Shown: positions 17,576-25,512 of the stretch, one piece after another | Numbering within the stretch: position 1 is the stretch's first letter | Layout: each line of letters begins with the position of its first letter | The notes under the pieces: model-generated | What the model saw: the letters and a program-made list of their open reading frames with translations, nothing else | What the model was told of the DNA's origin: nothing | Database searches by the model: none | Made by a program: the position numbers and the translations under genes | Source: Betaproteobacteria bacterium | Lineage (GTDB): Bacteria > Pseudomonadota > Gammaproteobacteria > Burkholderiales > Casimicrobiaceae | Assembly (NCBI GenBank): GCA_013298145.1 | Contig: JAAFJO010000002.1 | Location: 1 to 64,000 of the forward strand | DNA: 64,000 nucleotides | Direction: 5' to 3'

Positions 17576-19001
17576 AAATTCCCCCACAAAACTCACACTG
17601 ATCCGCCGCTTTTAGGCGCGGAATTTCTTTCACTTGCAGCAAGCCACGCCGCTCTTCTATTCGCTGGAATACCGATTCGCGGATTTCGCCGCGATAGAGC
17701 CCTTCCAGCATGCGTAGCCCAAGATGCCCTGCCGCCTGCCCCCACGCGCGCGAGGAGCCGAGCCGTTCATCCCGAAAATCACGCTCCAGTCTCTCTCCGC
17801 CACCCATCATATTTTCCATACTGTGCTGACGCTTCGCTAGTTCGAGGCGCGTGGCGAGTGTATTGAACGGCTGACCGAGCCCGCCCACGCAATGCAGGCA
17901 GCCATCACCGGGAAGGATCAAGCGCAGCTCCGCCTCAGCGCCGTTGGCGAGAATCTGCGTGCCGATATCCAGATGCGGAAGCCGAAGCGTGACCGCCGCC
18001 TCAGCCGCAGCGGCGCGCGCGATGGGGTTATCCACGCAGCTAATGAGCGCGTCGCATCGATCCAGCGCAGCCGCAAAGCGCGAGCCGAGCGCGCTGAGCG
18101 CGTGCGGTTCTAGCGTTGCGCCCGGGCGCCGCACGCCGCGCAAAAAACGCACCACAGCATCCACTTTGCGCAGCCCGTCATGCTCCGGCAACACATCGCC
18201 GTCCGCATTGTGAAGCTCCACTGTATCGTCATCAATTAAGCAAACGCTCGCCCCTTGACGCACTAGTGTGTGCGCGAGCACGGAACCGATTCGCCCGACC
18301 CCAAGCACAGCAAAACGGCTTTGCTGCCAGCGCTTGAATGCGTTTACGCCCATCGCGATCTCAGCTCGACCATAGCGGCCATGCGTTGCGGATTCATTTG
18401 CATCTACGATGTGTTGAGCCTCTCGCGGCATGATTGCGGTTGCCGCAGAAGTCACATGTGGAGGTGATACGTGGCTGAACCTGCTCATTTCTGCGCCGGG
18501 CGCATGCAAGACGTCAAACTCGCTCCATGCCGCGTCGTAGAAAAGATGGGCGCGCAACGTGCTGCCATTGGCTTCGCTGTGAAACCACCGAATCAAGGCG
18601 ATGCCGGGTTGAGCGAGCGCAGTGTGAAGCCGAAAACTGGGCGCAAATGCGTTGATCCACGCGCTAGGCGCTAATGTCGACGCTTGAAAGTCACGGCTGA
18701 TGTGAAGAATGCAGACACCAATCGCGCCATTCGGCGCAGTGCGCGGTAGGTGGAGCGGCCGATCTGCCAACACAGCGCGATGTAACCGGCCCACGTGAAG
18801 CCGCGCGTAGTTTGTCTCGGTGAGACCTTTCGTCGAAGGCGCAGACACTAGTTTCGCGGAAGCATACAAATGCGCAAACCAAGTTGCGTTCACATTTTCA
18901 GTTTGCGAGTGCCAATGCGCCTCAATCGCGGCATCCAGAAAAATTCGCGGCAATACGAGTTCAAGCCGCGCAGTGTTCTGCGAGGGAATGGCGAGGATCA
19001 T
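17568..19001 (-). CDS. E1/ThiF-like adenylating enzyme with unknown N-terminal domain
   Basis: This 477-aa protein has a ThiF/E1 fold in residues about 225-477: nucleotide loop VLGVGRIGS (232-240), acidic end of the second strand (IDDDTVE, about 256-262), SCVDN (321-325), and two Cys pairs, CLHC (368-371) and CEFC (469-472), that fit the structural zinc site of ThiF, MoeB and E1 enzymes. Such enzymes adenylate the C-terminus of a ubiquitin-like protein or a peptide. The first 225 residues match nothing I know; an E2-like or JAB-like fold is possible but unproven. No ubiquitin-like protein ending in Gly-Gly is encoded nearby. It overlaps the next gene by 8 bp. Confidence 0.8.
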   Translation of the reverse strand: MILAIPSQNTARLELVLPRIFLDAAIEAHWHSQTENVNATWFAHLYASAKLVSAPSTKGLTETNYARLHVGRLHRAVLADRPLHLPRTAPNGAIGVCILHISRDFQASTLAPSAWINAFAPSFRLHTALAQPGIALIRWFHSEANGSTLRAHLFYDAAWSEFDVLHAPGAEMSRFSHVSPPHVTSAATAIMPREAQHIVDANESATHGRYGRAEIAMGVNAFKRWQQSRFAVLGVGRIGSVLAHTLVRQGASVCLIDDDTVELHNADGDVLPEHDGLRKVDAVVRFLRGVRRPGATLEPHALSALGSRFAAALDRCDALISCVDNPIARAAAAEAAVTLRLPHLDIGTQILANGAEAELRLILPGDGCLHCVGGLGQPFNTLATRLELAKRQHSMENMMGGGERLERDFRDERLGSSRAWGQAAGHLGLRMLEGLYRGEIRESVFQRIEERRGLLQVKEIPRLKAADQCEFCGGIYV

Positions 19002-19119
19002 GTGGATAGTGTTTGTGCGACGCGCGCTACGGCGAACTTGTTGCTTACGCTGGATACTAGGTAGCAGCGATTACCGCAAGCAGTGCGAGGCGCGAAATGA
19101 GTGAACGGATGATCCTGAA

Positions 19120-19386
19120 TTAGTCGAATTGCGCTCGAGCTTGTTGAGCGGCTAAGCGCTCAGCCTCAAGGCGAGCCTCTGCCGCAATGGCTGCAGCTTG
19201 TCGCGCAGCGACGCGTTCTCCAGCGCCGACAAACAGCGCGACGATCTCTGAAGGGGCTCCCGTTGTGGCGACGGGTTGGGCGACGGAAGGGGCGATGGGG
19301 GGCACGACGGGTTGCTGCTTCTTATCGACATCGGGCTGAACGTACCCAAGACCAGTTCTTTCAGAGGGTTCAATCACAGTATTCAT
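19120..19386 (-). CDS. Small protein heading the E1/giant-protein operon
   Basis: This 88-aa protein has a polar N-terminus, a Pro/Val-rich stretch (residues 25-40) and a C-terminal Ala/Glu/Arg helix ending ARAQFD. It carries the regulon motif 54 bp upstream and lies 118 bp before the E1-like gene, so it should be the first gene of the operon. It does not look like a ubiquitin fold and has no Gly-Gly end, but as the only small protein here it is the obvious candidate partner of the E1. The ribosome site is weak, and the frame could be chance. Confidence 0.5.
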   Translation of the reverse strand: MNTVIEPSERTGLGYVQPDVDKKQQPVVPPIAPSVAQPVATTGAPSEIVALFVGAGERVAARQAAAIAAEARLEAERLAAQQARAQFD

Positions 19387-19440
19387 GGCGCACTATCAAA
19401 AAGCGAAGCCGAGAATTTTGGCGGCATCCGTGGAGTGGGG

Positions 19441-19451
19441 TTTGGGAAAGT
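19441..19451 (-). promoter_or_regulatory. Island regulon motif, copy 4
   Basis: ACTTTCCCAAA on the minus strand, 54 bp before the 88-aa gene. With copy 5 it forms an inverted pair 148 bp apart (15 matching bases, GTTTGGGAAAGTGCG), serving the two divergent units. Confidence 0.65.
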
Positions 19452-19599
19452 GCGCGTGACTTGGCAAATCGACAATCGTGAGCCCTCATCATGTTCCCAA
19501 CAGTGGGAGACGACCCTACTAATTTTTTGGAAAGAACAGACCACGTGTATGCATCCCCCGCTTAAGAGGGCTGAGTGGGCACGCCATCGGGGCAAACGC

Positions 19600-19610
19600 A
19601 CTTTCCCAAA
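19600..19610 (+). promoter_or_regulatory. Island regulon motif, copy 5
   Basis: ACTTTCCCAAA on the plus strand, 71 bp before the HD-domain gene at 19682. Confidence 0.65.
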
Positions 19611-19681
19611 CATCCTCGTACGCCATGCGAAAGCATGAGCGCCTCATTCACGCTAGCACTACAGTGCGCAGGAGGCAGACC

Positions 19682-20437
19682 ATGGACGCATGCATTCAAC
19701 AGGCCGTGAACCTCTTTGAGGCCGCTGAGCGTGCACGGCATGCGCGCGAGATTTTTGTCAAGGACTTACAACGGCTTTCGACCGGGACGCAGAACAGTCA
19801 ACTTCTAACACTGCTTGGAAACGCTACGCTCGGTACTTCTAGCACGCTTGTGGATCGCGCCCTCGAGGTTGCGTCTTCGCATCATGAGGCCCAGATCCGA
19901 AAAAACGGCGATTTCTATATCACGCATCCGATTGCTGTGGCGCAGTGCATTGCGCGGTGGGGGGGTAGTTGCAACGATGTTTTGGTCGGGCTACTACATG
20001 ACGTCGGAGAGGACTCCCCTGCAGGTTTAGAGGTTACCCTGTCGGCGATTGGTCGGGAGTTTGGTGCGGAAGTTGCCTGGGGGGTGATGGCACTCACAAA
20101 GTCGGCAAGCATTGACAAGGATGCCGCAAACTTTGAGGCGTATCAACGGGTCAGTGCCTCACTCGGGTTTGGGCAGGTAGGTGTGGCTGCAGTAAAACTC
20201 GCAGATCGCCTGCACAATAGTTGTACGGCATGGTTTTTGAGCAAAGAAAAGATCGCTCGGCTTGATCGCGAGAATGCGAAATGGTATGCGCCGCTCGCCC
20301 ACCGCGTCGGAGCATACGCGCTTGCGGACATTTTCGCGAACTCGGTCGCGCAACTTCGCGAGGAAACTTTTCTCGAGTACGAAACGCGCGCATGGATTCC
20401 GGCCGCATTGGAAGCTTGCACCGAGACTATGACCTAA
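19682..20437 (+). CDS. SpoT-like HD hydrolase, single domain
   Basis: This 251-aa protein starts at ATG 19682, with GGAGG 7 bp upstream. It matches the HD hydrolase domain of RelA/SpoT proteins: ITHPIAVAQ, LLHDVGED (the metal-binding HD pair), VKLADRLHN. No synthetase or TGS part follows, so if active it would be a small alarmone hydrolase that removes the 3'-pyrophosphate of (p)ppGpp or a related nucleotide. It is divergent from the E1/giant-protein operon and shares the same upstream motif. Small hydrolases of this sort can counteract toxic alarmone synthetases; none is seen here, so its substrate is open. Confidence 0.75.
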   Translation: MDACIQQAVNLFEAAERARHAREIFVKDLQRLSTGTQNSQLLTLLGNATLGTSSTLVDRALEVASSHHEAQIRKNGDFYITHPIAVAQCIARWGGSCNDVLVGLLHDVGEDSPAGLEVTLSAIGREFGAEVAWGVMALTKSASIDKDAANFEAYQRVSASLGFGQVGVAAVKLADRLHNSCTAWFLSKEKIARLDRENAKWYAPLAHRVGAYALADIFANSVAQLREETFLEYETRAWIPAALEACTETMT

Positions 20438-20474
20438 CCCAATCTTGCGGGATGGGCTGCCACCGCCTTTCACG

Positions 20475-20672
20475 TCACCATCGTGTCACGCTGGAGATTT
20501 CGCAGAAACCAACCAACTGACGAGAGCGGGATTCGAGGTTCAGGCTTCGGCTCTGAGGTAAACCGGAATGATGGGAAGCGCCACGAATTCCACGGAGTAC
20601 CTTGGTTTTGCCATATCCGTTCGGGCCAGCGAGCAGATGTACAACGGGTCGTTTAGGGGGCGGTAGCGTCAC
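20475..20672 (-). pseudogene. Remnant of a zeta-toxin-like ATPase/kinase
   Basis: A GTG-started frame begins VVHLLAGPNGYGKT, the N-terminal P-loop typical of zeta-toxin-like kinases (usually GPNGAGKT/S). About 15 residues later it turns into unrelated sequence and stops at 65 aa, whereas intact members are near 180-250 aa. No antitoxin is adjacent. I read it as a truncated relic. Confidence 0.4.
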
Positions 20673-20783
20673 GAAGTAACCTCGTTCTTTTGGTGCCAGC
20701 GTTACCGGGTTTGACGACCTCTGTGACGGTCCGCCATCAGTGGCATGACACCCACGCTTCGAGATCGTCAGACACGCATGAAG

Positions 20784-20952
20784 TTAGGGAAGCGCTGATT
20801 TAGTCTCGGCAGCAACGCGCCTTTGATTGGGATCGAGCGCGAAATCGACAAATGTTAGGCATGGCGCGGCTATGTCGAGCATTTTCGATGCGGCAATCGA
20901 CCCAATTCCAATGATGCGATGCGCGATAGGCATTTGATCAGCGCTTCCCTAA
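20784..20952. repeat. 169-bp element with 16-bp inverted ends (MITE-like)
   Basis: TTAGGGAAGCGCTGAT at 20784-20799 and its exact reverse complement at 20937-20952. The interior is non-coding. I see no clear target duplication. It could be a miniature or internally deleted insertion sequence. Confidence 0.45.
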
Positions 20953-21329
20953 TTCAGGCCGCAGCTTCAAGGGGGAGGGAATCCGCAGTATGCGCTCAAG
21001 CCCTATCGGCCGGCGGCTATTGCTAGCCTTGGGGTAGAGCGGCTCGATCAAACTGCACAGCTCGCCCCACGCCATGTTCTTGTTCGACTCGCGTTGCTTG
21101 GGGTGTTACTCATGGAGTCCGCTTGCGCATTAGCGAAACATGAGGCCTGCGCAAGCCAGTTGTTATCGCGATGATCTACGAATTTTGCACCGTTTGTATC
21201 AAGCGCGCTAATCGTTCGGCACGTGATGCGGCAATGTCGCCGACGCGGATTGATAAGGGTTGCGTAACGCGACGACCGTGCAATCCTGAAATCGCTGCAT
21301 GTGCAGTGTATTCAATGGAAGTGATTGAA

Positions 21330-22292
21330 ATGACACAGACCTCCGTAAACTCAACCTCCGAAACACGCGCGCTTTACAACGCACCACGTCTGGCAATCGA
21401 GCTCTTGCCCGAACTGTTTCAGCGCGCGAATGTCGCTTTGCGCGCGCCCCTAGTCACAGAACTTTGCGCAAAATTCCGCGACGATCCAGCGTTACGCTTA
21501 GACCGATTCCAAGCCGCGCTGATCGATCCGAGCTTGCCGCAATTCGGCGCATTGATTGTCTTTCCGCCGCCGAGTGTGGCTTCCCTGACAACCCGTGACG
21601 CAGCTGAGTTACTCCTGGATTCGCAGCGGGCACCCACCCAACACGGATTGATCTGCACATCTCAAACGAACGGCGAGCTCGCAATTTTTCAGTTTGATGC
21701 CAGCGATGAAGGTACGGGCGCCGATAACCCGGCTTCTAACTTATCCCCTACCTCCAAAAGCAACATTGAGCGAATTGGCAGTCATGCGCTTGCTAAGGCG
21801 CACACAACAAGCCTACTCGACTTCGAAGTCATCCCCTGTCCCTCGCAACGTGAAGTCATGCCGCGGGATCGCTTCGAACGGGCGCTCGACCGTAGCGTCG
21901 TTCATCTTGATCGCTTCGCAGCGATGAAGCGAGACTGGTTTGCCGCGCTCTGCGGATTTCTGCATCAGGCAGAGAATTGGGATTCGGACACGAAAATTCG
22001 AATTGATCACTGCGTTGCAACTTGGGTCGATCTCATGGTGCCATCTCTCGCTCGGACGTTGGAGATGCTTGAGGTCGACGGGTCACTAGTGAGACAACTC
22101 AAGATGATTGAATCGCGCGAGATGGTGCATCCGCTGCGCGCCGTGAGAGTAATCGATTTCAATATGGTGACCATGCGAAGCGTCTACGACCGCACAAACT
22201 GGATTCCGAGCTATCCGCCGTCCATCAGCGAGCTGGCACTATTTGCCTCAGCCGATTGCATCCTCAAAAAAATGGCATCTGTCCAGCGCTGA
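21330..22292 (+). CDS. Hypothetical protein
   Basis: The frame is open from 21171, but ATG 21330 gives the more natural start (320 aa); ATG 21315 is an alternative. It is a soluble protein with no signal or membrane segment and a helical second half (FAALCGFLHQAENWD, then VDLMVPSLARTLEML). I recognise no domain. A good terminator follows at 22337. It lies between degenerate mobile DNA and the integration module, which suggests cargo acquired separately from the giant-protein operon. No regulon motif is present upstream. Confidence 0.55.
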   Translation: MTQTSVNSTSETRALYNAPRLAIELLPELFQRANVALRAPLVTELCAKFRDDPALRLDRFQAALIDPSLPQFGALIVFPPPSVASLTTRDAAELLLDSQRAPTQHGLICTSQTNGELAIFQFDASDEGTGADNPASNLSPTSKSNIERIGSHALAKAHTTSLLDFEVIPCPSQREVMPRDRFERALDRSVVHLDRFAAMKRDWFAALCGFLHQAENWDSDTKIRIDHCVATWVDLMVPSLARTLEMLEVDGSLVRQLKMIESREMVHPLRAVRVIDFNMVTMRSVYDRTNWIPSYPPSISELALFASADCILKKMASVQR

Positions 22293-23079
22293 GCATAACC
22301 CCCGACCATGCAACATTGCACCTAGTCAAGTTTCGAGCGCCCCAAGGGGCGCTTTTTTGTCGGGGCGGCTCTATACGTAAGTCAGAGCAGCTAGCCCTTT
22401 GCACAGTCGATTGAGTTCAGCTTTATTGAATTCACCCGCCTTGGTTGCATCCACGAAATCCTTGAGGTAAGCTTTTCCCAGAGTCTGTTGACGAAGCTTG
22501 CTTCACGCGTCACGGTCGGCTCTGCCCGCGCTTCGGCGACTGCCCCGTCGTCAAGACGCTCTTGAATCGCGCAAGGCATTCGTGCCGCGCGAATAAATGG
22601 TGCGCGAGTTGCTCTCGCGCAAATACCATGCTCCATGACGCAGCGTTGCGATGTGTCATGGCCGAGCTGCGACACTCCGCGCGCGCTCCGCACACAATGT
22701 CGAACCGTCAATCGATATTGTCGCCCCGCGACCGTGATGTTGGCGAACGCGCTACTCCCGTGTCGGATCGGCCACCTCATCCTCCTGAACACCCACCCTT
22801 CGCGCGATTGCTTCGAGCGCGATAGGGATGCCTTTGTCCGCGTTCTGCGGTTGAAGTTTTGCACTGCTGCTTCTGACACCAGCTGCTGTGCCTAGTTGAG
22901 CGGTTGCGCGTCGCAGCGACACGCGAGCGTTCGACGGAGTGAGGTCGTGTTCTCTGTTCCGCTTTTTCTTTTTCGATGTGCTTACCGCGCAGGGTTGCGC
23001 GTGCGCCGTTGGGGGCGATGCTGGGTTGATGATTCAACACAGGTTTATCGATTTGCAGCGACGCCACGGAGGATTTACC
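22293..23079. other. Non-coding or degenerate DNA before the integration module
   Basis: Apart from the terminator at 22337-22359, about 700 bp show no intact gene. A minus-strand frame over 22391-22879 is Arg/Ser/Cys-rich, lacks a ribosome site and looks like eroded sequence. Confidence 0.45.
22337..22359 (+). terminator. Intrinsic terminator
   Basis: GCGCCCC/GGGGCGC stem followed by TTTTTT, 45 bp after the stop at 22292. Confidence 0.8.
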
Positions 23080-23457
23080 GTGGGTAACGCTCGTTCACAT
23101 TTCCATTCACCGCAGTTCGACGCCGCGAGCGCGACATTAGGCGCACGAAACGATTGGTTGCTTGCCGAGGGTGATCTGATCGTACTCACAGGTTACGTCG
23201 TGCCGAGCGCTCAGCGTCGTTGGTTGGATCGTCAAGGATTGCGCTACCTCGTCGATGCCGCAGGGCGTCCAAAAGTCTCGCGTGAAGCGGTGGATCGACT
23301 GCTCGGCGTGTCGCAAGAATCGCAACCGACATCTGGTTTGATTGAAGCGCAGACCGCCGTCCGCGCTCGTCCAAACTTTGCGGCCTTGGAAAGTACCGCC
23401 ACTTCGGGCGCGCGCACCGCTTCACGAAATGCGGGGAAGGACGGTCGCCGTGGGTAG
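23080..23457 (+). CDS. DUF4224-type small protein of the integration module
   Basis: This 125-aa protein starts at GTG 23080, 7 bp after GGAGG; longer upstream starts lack a ribosome site. Residues about 35-75 (LTGYVVPSAQRRWLDRQG, GRPKVSREAV) match DUF4224, a short domain typically found directly upstream of phage and island integrases, possibly a directionality or DNA-binding factor. Its stop overlaps the integrase start by 8 bp, which is the expected arrangement. Confidence 0.75.
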   Translation: MGNARSHFHSPQFDAASATLGARNDWLLAEGDLIVLTGYVVPSAQRRWLDRQGLRYLVDAAGRPKVSREAVDRLLGVSQESQPTSGLIEAQTAVRARPNFAALESTATSGARTASRNAGKDGRRG

Positions 23458-24529
23458 ACGCCGCACCTCCTCCAAATCCGCTGCGTTGCCGCGGTATGTG
23501 TACAAAATCCGACATTGCTATTTCTTCCGCTCGCCGCTCCCACCGAGGAAGTGGATACCACTGGGCTCCGATTTGAACGCAGCGCTGGCAAAGTATGCTC
23601 CTCTGTTGCTCTTGGGTTCGAACGAACAGGCAACGTTGGCGGACACGCTGTCGAATGCGGGGCTGCTACCACCGCCACCAAAACCTCCGACGCTCGCCGA
23701 TGCTTGGGAGAAATACAAAGCGCTGGAGTTACCGCGGAAGGCAGTCCGCACGCAAAACGATAACTTGCAAGAGGCAAAAAACCTTCTTGCTGTGTTTGGG
23801 GCGGTGGCGCTTGATGACATCACGACGTTAGACATTCGAACCTACCTAGATACACGCGGTGCCAGCGCGCCCGTTCGCGCGAATCGCGAGGTTGCGTTGT
23901 TGTCGCATGTGTTCAATCGCTCGCGCGAATGGGGAATGATGACGCTTCCCAATCCGTGTCAAGGCGTTCGAAAGTACAGAGAAAAGGGGCGTGATCGCTA
24001 TGTTTCCGATGCGGAGTATCTAGCGGTGTGGGCCGCGGGCGACACGCTCGTGAAGGATGCGATGGCGCTTGCTTACTTGTTGGGGCAGCGTCCCCAGGAC
24101 GTGTTCAAGCTCACGCTGCATGACGTCTCGACAAATCTCATTGATATCCAAGTGACCAAAACCAAGCAACGCGTACGCATTGAGGTAACGCCAACGCTGC
24201 GTACCCTTCTGGATGACCTCAGTGCGAGGCGTCGGCGCCCGGGTATTACGGCGTTGCTTGTCAATGAAAAAGGCGAACCTGCAACGCATGAGATGTTCCG
24301 CAACCGATTCGATGCAGCTAGAGCGAGAGCAGGAGTGAGTTTTCAGCTGCGCGACTTGCGGGCGAAAAATGCGACCGACACGGGTGACCTCGCAACCGCG
24401 CAAAAGCGGCTCGCGCACACATCGCGATCGACAACCGAACACTACGTAAGGTCGCGGCAGGGCGAGACAGTGGCGGCGCTAGATCGAGTGCCGGGCGCGC
24501 TTATACGTCCGTCTGAAGAGGCTCCGTAG
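23450..24529 (+). CDS. Tyrosine recombinase (island integrase)
   Basis: This 359-aa protein starts at GTG 23450, with GGGAAGGA upstream. An SAM-like N-terminal region precedes the catalytic domain, which carries the first Arg (LLGQRPQDV), the beta-hairpin Lys (VTKTKQRV), the box II Arg (LRDLRAKNA, with Gln/Leu rather than the usual His two to three residues before it), LAHTSRSTTEHY with the second catalytic His and the nucleophile Tyr near 332. It would recombine att sites; its closeness to tRNA-Lys (254 bp) points to that gene as the target. The missing box II His is tolerated in some members but may weaken activity. Confidence 0.85.
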   Translation: MGRRRTSSKSAALPRYVYKIRHCYFFRSPLPPRKWIPLGSDLNAALAKYAPLLLLGSNEQATLADTLSNAGLLPPPPKPPTLADAWEKYKALELPRKAVRTQNDNLQEAKNLLAVFGAVALDDITTLDIRTYLDTRGASAPVRANREVALLSHVFNRSREWGMMTLPNPCQGVRKYREKGRDRYVSDAEYLAVWAAGDTLVKDAMALAYLLGQRPQDVFKLTLHDVSTNLIDIQVTKTKQRVRIEVTPTLRTLLDDLSARRRRPGITALLVNEKGEPATHEMFRNRFDAARARAGVSFQLRDLRAKNATDTGDLATAQKRLAHTSRSTTEHYVRSRQGETVAALDRVPGALIRPSEEAP

Positions 24530-24668
24530 CTTGAGCTTTTGGGCAGTTTGAAGCTACTACTTCTGTGGCTTTGGTTTTGCAGCGCAGCTAGAACTAGCGC
24601 AGAAAACAGCAGCAATTCGCAGTTCAAAAAGTCTGGCAGAAGTTGCCTGTTTTTTGTGCAAATCAGGA

Positions 24669-24694
24669 TTTTTGTCTAACGCGTTAGACAAAAA
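24669..24694. promoter_or_regulatory. 26-bp perfect palindrome
   Basis: Two 13-base arms reading TTTTTGTCTAACG. It could be an operator, an att-related site or a hairpin ending the integrase transcript. It lies between the integrase and the tRNA-Lys terminator. Confidence 0.5.
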
Positions 24695-24717
24695 AGTCGA
24701 CTTGGCACTGAAATCCC

Positions 24718-24753
24718 AATAAAAAAGCCCCGCCGATTTCTCGACGAGGCTTT
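24718..24753 (-). terminator. Terminator of tRNA-Lys transcript
   Basis: On the minus strand AAAGCCTCG pairs with CGGGGCTTT (two mismatches inside the longer stem) and is followed by a T-rich run, about 30 bp past the tRNA 3' end. Confidence 0.8.
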
Positions 24754-24782
24754 GTAGGTTGTTGTTTTTATTGAGTAATTCT

Positions 24783-24858
24783 TGGTAGGACGTGGCAGGC
24801 TCGAACTGCCGACCAACGGATTAAAAGTCCGCTGCTCTACCGACTGAGCTAACGTCCC
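24783..24858 (-). tRNA. tRNA-Lys (anticodon TTT)
   Basis: The 76-nt tRNA is complete with encoded CCA. The acceptor stem GGGACGT pairs with ACGTCCT, the anticodon loop is CTTTTAA and the T-arm reads GGCAGTTCGAGCCTGCC. It is the likely integration target of the adjacent island; the gene itself is intact. A -10 box TATAAT lies just upstream (minus strand, near 24868-24873). Confidence 0.97.
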
Positions 24859-24867
24859 GGAAAGCCT

Positions 24868-24873
24868 TCCATT
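24868..24873 (-). promoter_or_regulatory. -10 box of tRNA-Lys
   Basis: Perfect TATAAT on the minus strand, 9 bp before the mature 5' end. A matching -35 is not obvious. Confidence 0.5.
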
Positions 24874-25085
24874 ATAACCATACTTTTTGCAAACTCGAGC
24901 AACGACGATAGAGGATTCACTCCAGCCTAGCGCATCCCTCTAAATCAAAGTGTGTAGGAAGCGGCCAGTCGGCCGTCACCGAGAAAATAACCGGCGAAAG
25001 TGCAGAAAAACATTACGATCAATAAGCTATGTAAGCGCGCCTGCGCCTCAATGGAAACGCTGAGCTTACGGAATAGCTGTTCCCG

Positions 25086-25511
25086 TTATCCCACGCGCTT
25101 TTTTAGATAGCGCATGAGCGCGCCAACGACCGGCAGCTTTTCGTAGAGCTCCTCTGCGGCGTCCCAGTAGTCGCGATGAAAACATACGCGATCCTCGGCA
25201 TCAAAGCGCAGGTGAGACGCGCCGCGAATGACTTGAGTGGTCTCTGGTTTGAAGCGCTTAATGCGGAAGCGAAATTCCCATGTGAGAAACGCTTCGTCGG
25301 CTTGCTCGATCTGTGATTGGATAACAAAGCGCGGATCATGAAGCGAGACAAACATGTGCGTGAAGATCATATGGATTGCTTCAACGTCGCGCACTTCGTT
25401 GAACGGATCTTTGAAATACGCCTCACGCGCGTAAAGCGCGCGCAGCTCGCCGAGTGTTGCTTCAGTGAGCGTTTCGTAAAACGTGGCTACGCGCTGCAAA
25501 CGATTCGACAT
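25086..25511 (-). CDS. SnoaL/NTF2-like protein
   Basis: This 141-aa protein has an NTF2-like cone fold pattern: an N-terminal helix pair (RVATFYETLTEATLGELRALYA), the typical FKDPFNEV, then a WEFRFRIKRF strand and FDAEDRVCFHRDYWDAAEELYEKLP. Small NTF2-like proteins bind hydrophobic ligands or act as isomerases or cyclases. It follows the SDR gene after 1 bp and ends the light/lipid cluster, as in related clusters of other proteobacteria. The precise substrate is unknown. Confidence 0.8.
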   Translation of the reverse strand: MSNRLQRVATFYETLTEATLGELRALYAREAYFKDPFNEVRDVEAIHMIFTHMFVSLHDPRFVIQSQIEQADEAFLTWEFRFRIKRFKPETTQVIRGASHLRFDAEDRVCFHRDYWDAAEELYEKLPVVGALMRYLKKRVG

Positions 25512-25512
25512 T

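Larger units (their letters stand above)
20438..21329. other. Degenerate region with gene and element remnants
   Basis: About 890 bp with no intact gene. It holds a broken P-loop gene fragment (20475-20672) and a small element with inverted ends (20784-20952). The rest resembles eroded mobile DNA without a frame I can name. Confidence 0.5.

Noticed and set aside
19120..19386. Ubiquitin-like modifier
   Set aside because: The 88-aa protein lacks a beta-grasp pattern and a Gly-Gly end; kept only as a small unknown protein.
22391..22879. 162-aa minus-strand frame
   Set aside because: Arg/Ser/Cys-rich composition, no ribosome site, no family and degenerate surroundings.
1..24782. Diversity-generating retroelement reverse transcriptase or template repeat
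   Set aside because: No frame shows reverse transcriptase motifs such as YxDD, and the conserved GGGTTTCGGGT-type block occurs only in the two variable regions. Only the targets are reported.
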